NCBI RefSeq assembly: GCF_002865645.1
Contig: NW_020194517.1
Location: 186,001 to 250,000, forward strand
Direction: 5' to 3'
DNA: 64,000 nucleotides
Source: Hyaloscypha bicolor E
Lineage: Eukaryota; Ascomycota; Leotiomycetes; Helotiales; Hyaloscyphaceae
The notes beneath the pieces are model-generated. The model searched no databases and was not told the origin of the DNA. It worked only from the letters and a program-made list of their open reading frames with translations. Below, piece by piece: positions 54,201 through 64,000 of the stretch; the first letter of the stretch is position 1, and each line of letters opens with the position of its first letter. Position numbers and translations under genes: made by a program.

Positions 54201-55409
54201 GATGCTCGAGTGGATCGGGATTCCATCGGAGACTTTGCCGATTTCATTAGAAGTACTGGTAAGATGCGCCTTGGCTTTAAACTCCTACCCAGCGCCTATC
54301 CTCATGCTAATTTTTTTTATCTTCTAGGTCCTGTTGATTCCTATGAGCGAATACCGCCCCGGACTGCTCCTGGTCATCGGGGAGCTAACGGTGTAGCTCG
54401 TAATGGCAGCGCCTCATCGCCACGGTCTGTCACAGCAGGGCCTACCCCACGGCGTACAGAATCATCGGCAGGTAGGAGCAGATTGCAAGCTCGCGATGCC
54501 ACCGTTACCCGCGGTGACAGTATCAGTGATCTGATCGACTTCGTGCGATCAGGACCTCAGCTTGACAAGGAGAGCCATCGAATTCCTCGTACTGTTGCCC
54601 CATTCCGAACTACTATGGATTCAGACCAAATGTCAGGGGCTATTGGTGGCAGAGCGGTTGACGCTTCGTTACCCGATCCACGTTACAGTCAGGCATCCAC
54701 ATCTGCCCACAACTCTGTTAACTCACAAAGTGCTTTGTTGTCCAATGCCTCAAAGAACAAGCCTCTTCCGATTCAAAACAACCGGCACGACTTCGAGGAG
54801 GAGGACATGATGCCGAAACGGAAGACTCGAAGGGTTCGAGATCCCTATGCTATTGACTTCTCCGATGATGAAGAGGAAGAGGAATACGAAGCAGCCCGAA
54901 AACCCAAAGTCACTCAGGAGGAAAGCTTGGCCGACTTCCTCAGAAACGTGCCTCCGCCACCAGAGTCTACTGTAACCCCGATTTTCGTACCTGACAAGAA
55001 CATCAGAAAGAAATCTAGCACATCGAATCTGATGTCCCGTTTTGGTCGAAATGGTTCTGGCCCCCAAATCCCGCCGAAACCAGATGTCACCAGCCAGATC
55101 GTCCGGCCACAACAACCAAGACAGTCGTATACGCCCATCGCTGCGAAATACAGCACGACGATGAATCTGAATCAACCCCCACCACCGACGAGCAACTATG
55201 TTTCACAACTGCATACTGCCCGGAATACCAGCCGAACCAAAGTTGCTCAAAAGAGTTATCAGCCTCGGGATGCCGTATCCTCTGGGAGCAGAACGAACGA
55301 TCTGGCCGATTTCCTGATGAGGAGCGAGCCTCCAAGCAGTACGCAAACGCAGCCGCAAACGGAGGCGAGCGCATTTCAGCGAATGTTCGGCCGAAAGAAG
55401 GTCGCTTGA
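51207..55409 (+). CDS. Large Ser-rich, mostly disordered protein with histone-fold-like helix
   Basis: Exons are 51207-53930, 53979-54258 and 54328-55409, giving 1361 residues. The ATG at 51207 (MAPPDLAVHTGRSSRSHSIS) is the first in frame. Related fungal proteins are often labelled Flo11, though there is no signal peptide or GPI tail here, so it is probably intracellular. Residues about 90-290 look folded: KLVNRFLDQLLFNFLSISKS, and SPAVAIFLTSILEYMGEQVL followed by IVAGQAAYHRL, which resembles helix 2 of histone H2A by eye. The rest is Ser/Pro/acid-rich. One hydrophobic Ala-rich stretch lies near GVVVGVIAGAAALSAAVVAG. The C-terminal third carries four copies of a short motif: DSIGDFADFIRSTGP, DSISDLIDFVRSGPQ, ESLADFLRNVPPPP and NDLADFLMRSEPP. 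Intron 2 is 69 bp and does not break the frame. Function is unknown. Confidence 0.82.
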
Positions 55410-56699
55410 AGATCTGAGCATATTTATTTTCCTATATCTCTCTCAACTTGGCTTCGGCACTGCAAAAAATCGGTGGACCTCTGCTTTTATATAAACTTTA
55501 CTCAACCCATTGGCGCATCGGCGCACTTCTTTCTTTGCACGCCATTCGGTCGACTACGCTGTTGTTCGAGTCAAGGGGCTTCGTCGTTGGTTATAGATAC
55601 CACTCATGAAGTGCTTTCCGCCTTTTTTTCATGATGATATATGGGGGTTAAAAGGATAAGAGGATCTATCGATGGTCCTCATTTACGATTGATTGATTGT
55701 ATTTACGAAACGTGCTCCTGAAGAGGCCATAGCGTTGGATTAATTTATTTCAGATCTTAATTCTTACCATCTTTCTATCTATATAAGTACGACGGGAGAG
55801 GAGCTCATTGTCCCAAGGCACTTTCGAACATTGAATGGCCATGTACTGTACAGCAAAACTCTCGGTTCTGAGATGAGGTTGAAGGAGAGACGTTCGATGT
55901 TCAGGGGAGTTTGGAACATCGGGGAGGGTATCTTTCATTGTACCAGAAAGTTTAGAACATTGAAGCGAGATGCAACAAACCTATAGATATTGCTATTCAC
56001 TACATTTTCATGCTCAGATGAAAATCAATTAGATGGAAACCCCTATGAGATGAAACTTTCCATCAGATGAATATTCAACGTCCGGAATTCTCCAGCTTTG
56101 AAGACAAAATTGGAAACAAATTACGAAGGCCGGTCGGAGCATATCTTCAACTTTCTCAACTTTTGAAGAAGTTTCACGTCTCAAAAGGGCGAAACTTCTC
56201 AGAGTGTTGATCGGAGATTTCACTAATTTCTAAAGAGGACTAATGAGGATAGAAAACAAGATTGTATTTAGATTGTACTGCAATATAATGTATCGACGCC
56301 GAGCTGGACAGGGGTATCTCTTAACTAAATCAACCAAATTCAGCAAAATGGCTGGGCGTAAACGCCGAATGCAAGTGCGAGTGCTAGAAAACTCCCATAT
56401 GGCGTACACCTCCCTTCCTTTCTATGTTTCTATGTGATGATTGTGACGGCAGTACTCCAGCAATGCGGGATCGAGGTCGTGAACTTGGCCGTGGGTGTCG
56501 TGGCTTCGTGATTCTTGAGTTTGGGAATGGTGATGTGGTTCGAGTTGGGGCCGTGGCTTTGTTGAGAGGGCTGTAAATAAAGGGCGAGCCTGGAGGATAT
56601 GCCATGGTAGCAAGTATTGATGTAATATTTGGCTGATTCGATTACAGATTGATTGGATCGATCTGATGCGTGGCCGAATAATCTCACGTGGACGGTGTT
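55410..56699. other. Intergenic, partly repetitive
   Basis: 1.29 kb shared 3' region of convergent genes. It contains a weak array with GAACATTGAA-like units (listed separately). No gene is recognised. Confidence 0.45.
55834..55970. repeat. Possible third copy of the 19-bp repeat family, array C
   Basis: Units TCGAACATTGAATGG (55834), TGGAACATCGGGGAGG (55912) and TAGAACATTGAAGCGAG (55953) match the TGGTACAATGAAGAGG consensus with a T-to-A change at position 4. Spacing is near multiples of 19-20 but irregular. One intervening segment (CTTTCATTGTACCA) matches the reverse complement. Confidence 0.35.
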
Positions 56700-57410
56700 T
56701 CATCTGGGACTGGCCATGGATGATTCGATGGAAGCATGCCTCTTGTGCATCAACGGAGATCTCTGTAACTCTGCCACGACTCCAGCCCATCCTTGCCGCT
56801 GGGGGCTTCCAACGTTATCCCCATGGCCCATGGCTTGCGTGGTGAGTCGTCGAAGTGGCGGTTTCCTCTGGATGCCTTCGGTCAAAGCATGCGGCAACGT
56901 GGGTCGTACCGATACCTTTTGATGGTGTTTTTCAGGGTCCTTGGCCGAACCGTGATGTTCAGAAGTACTCTTCGCAGCTACAAGGCCCATGTATACTACC
57001 AAGAACCTCATTCGCAGTAGATCGAGTCTCCTCACACTCTCCTCCAATCTTTTTCTCTTCGATGCCCACAATAACCTTGTACTGGACCTTAATCTCGTCC
57101 CTCCTTCATCAATCAATAGTCCGTTCAGATCTTCCCTAAGGTCATCACCACATTTCTGTATCTCCCTCAACAACTTCCCCATCCGCAGCTTGTCCTCGAG
57201 CCGCTGGACCTTCGCCACATCCCTATCGTAAGATTCGTTCTCTTGGATGGAGAAGTCAACCGCATCGATGAATGTCGTGATTTCATTGGGAGCAGCGAGG
57301 TATGCGCTGGTGTACGTCGTTGCGACTTGTAGCACGATGAAGGCGGAGACAAAACAGGCGGTGAATAGGAGTAGTAGCGTTACGAGAGGTAGGTCGTTCG
57401 TGTCTGCCAT
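56700..57410 (-). CDS. Hypothetical protein with N-terminal membrane segment and coiled coil
   Basis: A single-exon ORF of 236 residues. Residues 7-36 form a strongly hydrophobic segment (LPLVTLLLLFTACFVSAFIV, then LQVATTYTSAYL), likely a membrane anchor or signal anchor. The next 110 residues are charged and helical (YDRDVAKVQRLEDKLRMGKL, LREIQKCGDDLREDL, RKRLEESVRRLDLLRMRFLV), consistent with a coiled coil. The last 80 residues are basic and His-rich with no domain. The start codon is followed by no stronger alternative. It is divergent from BUD32. I recognise no family. Confidence 0.55.
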   Translation of the reverse strand: MADTNDLPLVTLLLLFTACFVSAFIVLQVATTYTSAYLAAPNEITTFIDAVDFSIQENESYDRDVAKVQRLEDKLRMGKLLREIQKCGDDLREDLNGLLIDEGGTRLRSSTRLLWASKRKRLEESVRRLDLLRMRFLVVYMGLVAAKSTSEHHGSAKDPEKHHQKVSVRPTLPHALTEGIQRKPPLRRLTTQAMGHGDNVGSPQRQGWAGVVAELQRSPLMHKRHASIESSMASPR

Positions 57411-57883
57411 CTGATAGTTGTGGCCGGGCGGGTTGGCGATGCTATCGATACAGGCGCATATTCGTGGGAGTGTTCGGAATGCTGGTGGTGAGAACTATTG
57501 CCACTTCAGATGATGATGTGGTTGTCAACCGTCACCCGTGAATGATGGGTTGTGAGACCCTTGTAAGTGCATTTGCAGCTGCAGAGAACGGGGGTAAGAA
57601 GTACCATCACAGATTGGGCGATTGGGCGTCATTCACTGAATAAGCCAAAACCAGTTAATTGTGTGAATAATCAATTATCTGAAACTATGTTTGTGAGTAA
57701 GAGTTCTTGCCTGAGTTAAGCTTTTCATCAAAGTTGAAGGCGTCCAAGGGGTTTGTGCCTCTGACGTTGAGTCTGCGGGGTAATTGTGAAATTTATGCAA
57801 GATTATCAGGAATTTTCACCGTCCATGTGCATCCATGTCACTTCAAGGCTCCTTCACTGCCCACCACGAAAAACAAACTCGAG
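57411..57883. other. Divergent region hypothetical/BUD32
   Basis: 473 bp with both promoters. The BUD32 frame is open upstream to 57707 but has no ATG before 57884. Confidence 0.5.
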
Positions 57884-58696
57884 ATGGAGGCCCAAGCAAT
57901 ACACCCATGCGCCGCCAATTCAGATGAACGAGTTCTCCCCTCTATCTTCAGACATCCCTCCGCCGCAGCCCCGCTCCTCATCACTCAAGGCGCCGAAGCA
58001 CTCCTCTACCGCAGCACCTACCTCCTCCCCAGCACACCATGTGCGCTCAAGTACCGCCCCTCAAAACCATACCGACACCCTATTCTTGACGCGCGATTAA
58101 CGAAGCATCGGATCCTGTCTGAAGCGCGTGTGCTAGTAAAGTGTAGACGAGAAGGGGTTCCCGTTCCGGCGGTGTATGCTCTCGATGAGGCTGCAGGATG
58201 GTTGATGATTGAGTGGATCGAGGGGGAGGTCGTGCGGATACGGCTTAACGAATGGTTGAAGAGAAGGAAAGAAGAGGATATAGCGGAGGGAGTGGATGAT
58301 GGGGAGTTATTGGAGCTGATGACGAGGGTTGGCAGTGCCGTGGGGAGACTGCATGCTATTGGTGTTGTGCATGGGGATTTGACTACAAGTAATCTGATGC
58401 TACGTCCTAGGAGCAGGGAAGTGTCAAATGGTGATAGTGAGACTGCTAGTAAGATGCTGGATGGGAATGTTGTGCTCATAGACTTTGGTCTGGCGAGTCA
58501 GAGCCAAGCGGATGAAGATCGCGCTGTTGATTTATATGTGCTTGAGCGGGCATTTGGGAGCACGCATCCTAGGGCAGAGAGCTTGTTCGTGGAAGTTCTG
58601 AGAGAATATGGGAGGAGTTTTAAGGGGGCCAACGTTGTTCTTAAGAAGTTGGAGGATGTCAGAATGAGAGGCAGGAAACGTAGTATGCTAGGTTGA
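57884..58696 (+). CDS. BUD32: KEOPS complex kinase/ATPase Bud32
   Basis: A single exon of 270 residues. Bud32 is the atypical small kinase/ATPase of KEOPS, which supports Kae1 in making t6A on tRNA and in telomere maintenance. The start codon ATG 57884 gives a family-length protein. Motifs: ITQGAEALLYRSTYL (glycine-poor nucleotide loop), ALKYRPSKPYRHPILDARLT with the catalytic Lys and the HPxLD block, RILSEARVLVKCRREGVPVP, the catalytic loop VVHGDLTTSNLML (Asp165), and LIDFGLASQSQADEDRAVDL (DFG Asp200). The C-terminus ends in a basic RMRGRKRSM tail, as in the family, where it contacts tRNA or Cgi121. It is convergent with the GCL modifier gene, 147 bp away. Confidence 0.96.
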   Translation: MEAQAIHPCAANSDERVLPSIFRHPSAAAPLLITQGAEALLYRSTYLLPSTPCALKYRPSKPYRHPILDARLTKHRILSEARVLVKCRREGVPVPAVYALDEAAGWLMIEWIEGEVVRIRLNEWLKRRKEEDIAEGVDDGELLELMTRVGSAVGRLHAIGVVHGDLTTSNLMLRPRSREVSNGDSETASKMLDGNVVLIDFGLASQSQADEDRAVDLYVLERAFGSTHPRAESLFVEVLREYGRSFKGANVVLKKLEDVRMRGRKRSMLG

Positions 58697-58843
58697 TCTT
58701 CTGAGCAGGAAGATGCCAAATTCTATCTGCGGTTGACGTCTCGCTATCTTCTCATGTGGAGATGCTCATTTATGAAACCGCGGGATCTAAACGCCAAAAT
58801 AAATGCCATATATGCAATCGCCTCCAGTATCTGCCTGCAATCA

Positions 58844-59839
58844 TCATTCCTCTAACTCTGCAGCCGCAAAATATCCTTTATTCTCAATCACCCCTCTGTC
58901 TCGAACCACTGCCGTATATTTGACAACCCATTCCGGTGTCAGGTCGCCCTTCATCCCATCTAAACCTCGTTTCGATTCTGAAAGAACTCCTGCTCCCCTT
59001 ACCCCTTGCCCCAAGAGCTCTCTTAAAGTTCCGCTGGGAAGAATATCCGTGCAATCGTTATGCGTGAGAAGCTCAATTCGTTCAAGCTTTGCAAGCTTCA
59101 AAAGAGGCGGCGGAACATTGCAACAGTCTTTCACGTTGACCTGGTCTACCTTTGGCCGCACCTTGACTCTCGCTAAGAATCTGGCCAACTTCTCACTTCC
59201 AAACTCTGCCAAGCCTAACTTCTTGACAATACCTTGGGTGTGAAGTTCCTCAAGTGCCGGCCAAGATTCAATCTCTTCCTCGTCGTTCCCTTGCGCCGAG
59301 TTCCTCTTATCTGCCTCCCATTCGCAATCACCATCGAAAGACATTCCGGGAAAAGATACAATGAGTAAGTCGACGGACTCGACTCCCAGCTCCTTCAAAA
59401 CTAGTCCAACGGCGTCCTTGGTGTACCTTTCTCTCTCTTTGACGTCTGCGCCCGGCAAGTAGAATAACTTCACCGTTATATCATATTGGCTTCTTTCCTC
59501 AGCAAGGCCAGATAGTGACCAGTCTATGGTGGGTATATAGAAATCAGAGCCTTGTCTCGTTGTCCATACTGAAGCTTGTGGTCGGTGTGAGGGCTGATCT
59601 CCGTCATAACTGCTTCCGGGACTGCCATTCGTTGCAGATAAAGGAGGAGAATAATCTTGCTGGGCTGCAAGAAAGTTACTCCGGAGGGAGTTTGTAAGCT
59701 CGAGATTTGATCGGTCTGCTCCAGGTTTCCTGATAATCGAGGGACCGCCGGTCATAATATTACTAGCAGCAGGCCGGAGTCAGCAAAGTCTACGAGAAAG
59801 TTGATTTGCTTACGACGTGGAAAGGATTAATCGCGTCAT
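58844..59839 (-). CDS. Glutamate-cysteine ligase modifier (regulatory) subunit
   Basis: Exons are 59839-59814 (26 nt) and 59762-58844, giving 314 residues, with a 51-bp intron. The first exon gives MTRLILSTSNIMTGGPSIIR, which matches the start of fungal members better than starting at the second-exon ATG (59755). The family is aldo-keto-reductase-like but acts as the modulator of glutamate-cysteine ligase, the first step of glutathione synthesis. Diagnostic blocks are ELGVESVDLLIVSFPGMSFD, PALEELHTQGIVKKLGLAEF, KVRPKVDQVNVKDCCNVPPP and LTHNDCTDILPSGTLRELLG. A polar insert with EADKRNSAQGNDEEE sits before the helical core. It is cytosolic. Confidence 0.92.
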
Positions 59840-60261
59840 CTTCAAGCCAGTAATGGGCCTCGTAAGTTAGTAGACAGAAGTGAGGAGGTGCCGGAGGCCG
59901 GATGTTGGAGGGTCATTCGAGGATTGGTAATACAGAAGGTAGAAGTTCCTCGGTACTGTTGATAAGTTGCTGGTCCTCCTCTTCTCAAGAATCGCAGCTC
60001 AGATCCAGTCAGAGCGCGGAGAGGACCGCGATGAGGTCTAGATCGGGGGGTGAATAGAAGTTGATTGAGAAAATTGCTGCTGCAATCCTCGTTGGCGTAG
60101 TTATGAAGCGTAGTAACTGCTCAATAGCCGAAGTCCCTCCGGCGAGGCTATCTCCGAACCCCTCCATGCAAAAGCGGCACCATACATGCATTCTGCACGT
60201 GCCGAATCGACAATATCAGACGGCAGCGCTCACAAAGCCAAAAACATCGACATCTCCACCG
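59840..60261. other. Divergent region GCL modifier/AP-1 sigma
   Basis: 422 bp with both promoters. A CACGTG at 60196-60201 lies about 60 bp before the AP-1 sigma start. Nothing else is seen. Confidence 0.5.
60196..60201. promoter_or_regulatory. CACGTG box upstream of AP-1 sigma
   Basis: The site reads TGCACGTGCC and lies about 60 bp upstream of the start codon. Confidence 0.35.
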
Positions 60262-61121
60262 ATGGCAATCAAGTAAGCTTGCTGTGTTCCCTGGGAGGAA
60301 AGAACTCGAGTCTTGTCGCAGGACTAATGCCTGGCAGCTATTTGATCCTGCTCTCACGGCAGGGCAAAGTCGTGCGTGCTCACCGACAATCCCAGACCCC
60401 CCAGCTCGCCACTAATCCTTCCGCAGAGACTCGCAAAGTGGTTCACTACACTGTCACCGAAGGAGAAGGCAAAGATCATCAAGGATGTCTCGCAACTCGT
60501 GCTGGCACGGCGGACGAGGATGTGCAATTTTCTGGAGTACAAAGGTTGGTTGTACCGCGGCTTTACAGACCTTTTGCTAAAGCTCCTCTGCCAGATTCGA
60601 AGATAGTCTACCGTCGTTATGCTTCCCTCTTCTTCATCGCCGGATGTGCGTCGACAGATAATGAACTTATAACCCTGGAGATCGTCCACCGGTATGTCGA
60701 GCAAATGGACAAATACTATGGTAATGTGTGCGAGGTAAGAATTCCCCTGCCGGAGATAAAAAAGCTGGACTAACACTCTGACAGTTAGACATCGTACGTT
60801 ACGACTTATATGGTGTTCTTTCCTTGATCCCAGATTGACCCGAGCTAGATTTTCAACTTCCAAAAGGCGTACTTCATACTAGATGAATTACTTTTGGCTG
60901 GAGAGATGCAGGAGAGCAGCAAGAAGAACGTCCTAAGAGTGATATCGGCGCAAGACTCAATCGAAGATACCGAGGTAAGTGGAGCATGGCTGTTTCGATT
61001 TTACGGGGTCGAGTTGTGCTGTTATACATTCACTGCACCGGGTCGATACCCATATCCTCTCATACACTGACACATATACCCCCTACACCAGGTCGATGAA
61101 GAGGTTACGAAAATCATGTGA
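60262..61121 (+). CDS. APS1: AP-1 clathrin adaptor sigma subunit
   Basis: Seven exons: 60262-60272 (11 nt), 60338-60371 (34 nt), 60427-60544, 60595-60734, 60785-60793 (9 nt), 60849-60974 and 61092-61121, giving 155 residues. The spliced protein is a full sigma-1 chain: [120 protein letters not shown] and [20 protein letters not shown]. Each junction preserves frame and restores an invariant family position, including LDI from the 9-nt exon. The subunit sits in the core of AP-1, which sorts cargo between the trans-Golgi network and endosomes. [17 protein letters not shown] marks AP-1 rather than AP-2 sigma. Confidence 0.96.
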
Positions 61122-62470
61122 AAGGCGGTCCTTAATATGTATTCAGAAGGCGCTGGAGGTTGGCGTTTTGGTTCAGGAAATACATCAGATTCAGCCACAT
61201 GTCCTTCGCAACCTCCTGCTAATCTGAAATTTTCTGATATCTTAGGCATCCGAGAGACTTATGAGCGCACTTGGGGAGTCTGGCCTTATCTAATTCACCG
61301 CACTTCGAACTTCTCAGTCACATCTTTCCAACCTTGCTTGCCGAATACGAAAGGAGTTCTAGCTGCATTCGCTGAATTCGTGTCGTTTTCTCAATGGTTG
61401 ACTAGGCGTCTGGAGGAATGGGGGGCATGGAAGAACTGGGTGTTGAGAGCATAACCCTGAACGGAGTATAAAGGAATGATAAGTACCATTTGCATATCAC
61501 TTGTTTGACATCCTGATTTGAATCTCCGACTTAATGTCAGCAAGATCGCATTTTCAGATTCGGAGAGCGGTCGACAACAAGGCCAGCTTACAGAACCAAT
61601 GACTATACTTTCTAAGCAACCTTCGGTCCAAGATCCGGCTGGTTTGCTTGGAATTCTAATTGCCAGGACATCATGCATTAGAATAACTCTTGCAGGAAAC
61701 AGCAGAGAAGCTCAGCTGTCAAGCCTTTTGGGTGTCCTTTCCATGGCTGCTACTCTCCACTCCTGACAGCATGTGTATCTATCGGGCGTGCTGATTATTC
61801 ACAGGTGTTTCTTTCTATTACATGGTCACAAGGTGCTGCTACAGAATTCCAAGACCTGATGTCCAAGTTAGAATCTCCTCGTCCACCACCTTTGCCACGT
61901 GCGCCCAAAGTGGCATGGCCGGATCATTCCGCGCTAAACGGAAACAGGGAATTGGCGGCCCTGGCCTTTGTCGCCATCGCAACATCGCAATCGCGCTGAC
62001 CTCAACCACGCCACCTCGCCCACTCCCCCATTTCCATCTCTCTACACATCGCAACTTCATCAAACAATCATCCTCATCTTCGAGTATCACGATGTCCCCT
62101 ACCTGCTAGACGCGAGTCTAGCTCGAGAACACCTTGATCCGTCCTCCGCAGCCAGCGCGAGGAAGGTTCAATCCTTGATTCTCAGCCGCAGGTCCACCCA
62201 ACTACCCATCGACAAACAAACATCGCTGCATCTGCAGCAACGTCGATAGATAGGTCTTATCTGCATTATTAAGAGGGATTAAGTTCCTGGTTGTCAGTTT
62301 CCGAGTCTGAAGAGTCCTCCGTAAGGTCGCATCTCCAACAGAACACTCGGGTTCGGTCGCCACACGCTTTTGCCTCCTCCGATAACGCGCAACACCCCCA
62401 TCATCTTCGTCATCCTGATCGCATTGATAAGAACAAAATCTAGTCTCAAGGCATCCCTCGAACAGCCAAG
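61122..62470. other. Intergenic AP-1 sigma to MAF1
   Basis: 1.35 kb with several short open frames on both strands and no recognisable domain. It should contain the MAF1 promoter and leader. Confidence 0.45.
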
Positions 62471-63463
62471 ATGAAGTTCCTACCACTTCGCGACTTCGAC
62501 GACGTCACAAGCGCGTTGAATTTCGAAACTCCCGATTGCCATGTCATAGGCGGCTGCGATCTTTATACAACGAAAGCCGCGGGCTCAGACAAGAAACTCT
62601 ATCGAAATATCGAGAACTCCCTAGAGTCGCAGTATGAGTCTCTGCTGCGATTGTCGGCCTCGGTCTCACCTCCCAACGACACTGGACCCTCACCTTTGAA
62701 CCTGTCTCGATCAAGTCCGTTCGGGCCATTAAGCCAAGTTTCAAGCCGTCGTACGTTTGCCTACTTGATCGCCACTCTTAACGCTAGTCACCCTGACTAT
62801 GATTTCTCACACATCCTCAGGCCTGCGGACTTTAGAAAGGAAAGAAGTTTGAAGGCCGTTATCAACACCATCGACTCTACACTTTACAACCTCCGCCCCA
62901 GTTCAGGTATGACTCTCCAAGTTCCGTCGCAGACAAGCTATACCACAACTGCTTCTGCTCCTCCAACAAGCCAAGCATGGGGTCCTCAGATGTGGTCCAT
63001 AATCGACAAGGAGATGACTCTCAAGGAGTGCACCGTATATTGTTGGGCTCCTCCCGATGAGCCTTTCGAGGAAGAGGAAGGCTCGATCTGGAGTCTGAAC
63101 TATTTCTTCTTCAACAAGGAGAGAAAGAGGGTCGCTTACATATATATTCGAGGTGTCCCAGTGATGACTCACAGCCCCAGACAACCTGCCAATATGTCGA
63201 AGAGGGCAGGCAGCGGGTATGACTCTGGAGCAAACAAGCGGGCTCGATATTGGCTTGGTGATCAGGCGGCTAATATCACTAATGATCAAGATACAGAAGA
63301 TCTAGAGGATGTGGTTATGTGGGATAATGGTGATGAAGGCTCTGAAACAGATTTCTTCGACGATTATTCCTACGAGGCCGACAATGATTCAACAGACGAC
63401 CTCAAAGAGAAACCTCGCGGGATGAGCGAGGAGATTGCTGCCTCTATGGATATGGATTATTGA
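62471..63463 (+). CDS. MAF1: RNA polymerase III repressor Maf1
   Basis: A single exon of 330 residues. Maf1 binds RNA polymerase III and TFIIIB in the nucleus and shuts off tRNA and 5S rRNA transcription under stress. It is kept cytoplasmic by phosphorylation. The start is the family classic: MKFLPLRDFDDVTSALNFET, then CHVIGGCDLYTTKAAGSDKK and LYRNIENSLESQYESLLRLS. A Ser/Pro-rich linker follows. The second half has SRRTFAYLIATLNASHPDYD, FSHILRPADF, then WSIIDKEMTLKECTVYCWAP and SIWSLNYFFFNKERKRVAYI. The C-terminus is acidic (WDNGDEGSETDFFDDYSYEA), as usual. There is no intron and no missing block. Confidence 0.97.
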   Translation: MKFLPLRDFDDVTSALNFETPDCHVIGGCDLYTTKAAGSDKKLYRNIENSLESQYESLLRLSASVSPPNDTGPSPLNLSRSSPFGPLSQVSSRRTFAYLIATLNASHPDYDFSHILRPADFRKERSLKAVINTIDSTLYNLRPSSGMTLQVPSQTSYTTTASAPPTSQAWGPQMWSIIDKEMTLKECTVYCWAPPDEPFEEEEGSIWSLNYFFFNKERKRVAYIYIRGVPVMTHSPRQPANMSKRAGSGYDSGANKRARYWLGDQAANITNDQDTEDLEDVVMWDNGDEGSETDFFDDYSYEADNDSTDDLKEKPRGMSEEIAASMDMDY

Positions 63464-64000
63464 AGCATTTTCTTCTTGGCGGTTCGGATGCCGAGCAATG
63501 GCTGTGTTGGCGCTCTGAACCTGCGTTATACCACTTTGGTCCTAATTGTATGAATTTTCCTGGCTTGTAGGAGTATGGAGGCACACCTAGGCTCTGCGGT
63601 AATCAGGAAGGCGTAGAAGTGGTGGGTCAGTGGCTGGCGTTTTCGGGAGGTTGTGGGTAGGCGTAACAGTCCTTCAATCCTGATACCAATAACAATCAGT
63701 TTCTAGTTTGGATTTCACTTAATTGCTCTTGAGTCTTGGCTTGAGTCGGAAGGTCTTGCACGGCTTGAAGACTGTGGGGGTGCATATGGTGTCACATTGC
63801 CTCGTCCCCTCTCCTTTCAGGTATCTGAATTATCTCTAGGTTCCTATTTCGAGACTAGTTCCTCCCCGCCAAAGGATACCTGTTTATTTGACAGCTTCAG
63901 AAGTTATCGACGTTCAAGATATTGCTCACTTTTCCATTGGCCGTACCTCCACTGGTAGCCTCATCCAACCAGGGAGAGCATTAACGAGCATTTCCCCATT
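63464..64000. other. Intergenic after MAF1
   Basis: The last 537 bp show no gene on either strand. Confidence 0.5.

Overview
The window is nuclear DNA of a filamentous ascomycete (Pezizomycotina; a leotiomycete is my guess, but the sequence alone does not fix the class). The reasons are short introns of about 46-180 bp with GT...AG ends and occasional TACTAAC-like branch sites, dense genes on both strands, and filamentous-fungal proteins such as EsdC-like, an Rgp1 homologue and a GPI-anchored clock-controlled-type protein. I recognised 21 genes with fair to high confidence and rebuilt their exons by eye. I also found one decayed gene and several small or hypothetical ORFs. I saw no tRNA, rRNA, CRISPR array or intact transposon.

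Layout. 0-7 kb: 5' end of RGP1 (-), MOB1 (+), ATP5/OSCP (+), and a large GH63/MGH1-like glycosidase (-). 8-14 kb: an accessory metabolic patch with a SAM methyltransferase (+), a DHDPS/HOGA-type aldolase (-), a lactonase-type amidohydrolase (-) and a wrecked homoserine-acetyltransferase-family gene (+). 14-22 kb: a CECR5-type HAD protein (+) and esdC (+), with long gene-poor flanks. 22-29 kb: tandem cysteine-rich micro-ORFs (+), NHP2 (-), QCR8 (-) head-to-head with PHB1 (+), and a ROG1-like lipase (-). 30-38 kb: REX3 (+), RFC5 (-), a DHA1 MFS transporter (-) and a DUF427 protein (-). 38-46 kb: an AIR-type five-zinc-knuckle protein (-) divergent from ORM1 (+), a GPI-anchored repeat protein (+), a 56-residue Cys-rich protein (+), then a non-coding array of four structured repeats. 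46-51 kb: mostly non-coding. 51-64 kb: a 1361-residue disordered protein (+), a small membrane protein (-), BUD32 (+), the glutamate-cysteine ligase modifier subunit (-), AP-1 sigma (+) and MAF1 (+).

How the genes relate. Most are unlinked housekeeping functions: mitochondrial energy (ATP5, QCR8, PHB1), RNA metabolism (NHP2, REX3, AIR, MAF1, BUD32), trafficking (RGP1, AP-1 sigma) and lipid homeostasis (ORM1, lipase). The aldolase and amidohydrolase next to each other suggest sugar-acid breakdown. The most unusual signals are non-coding or very small. They are the repeat array near 46 kb, whose hairpins appear to covary; a degenerate 19-bp repeat family that recurs near 21.7 kb and 27.0 kb and perhaps 55.9 kb; duplicated Cys-rich micro-ORFs near 22.2 kb; a 9-nt microexon; and a probable GC-AG intron.
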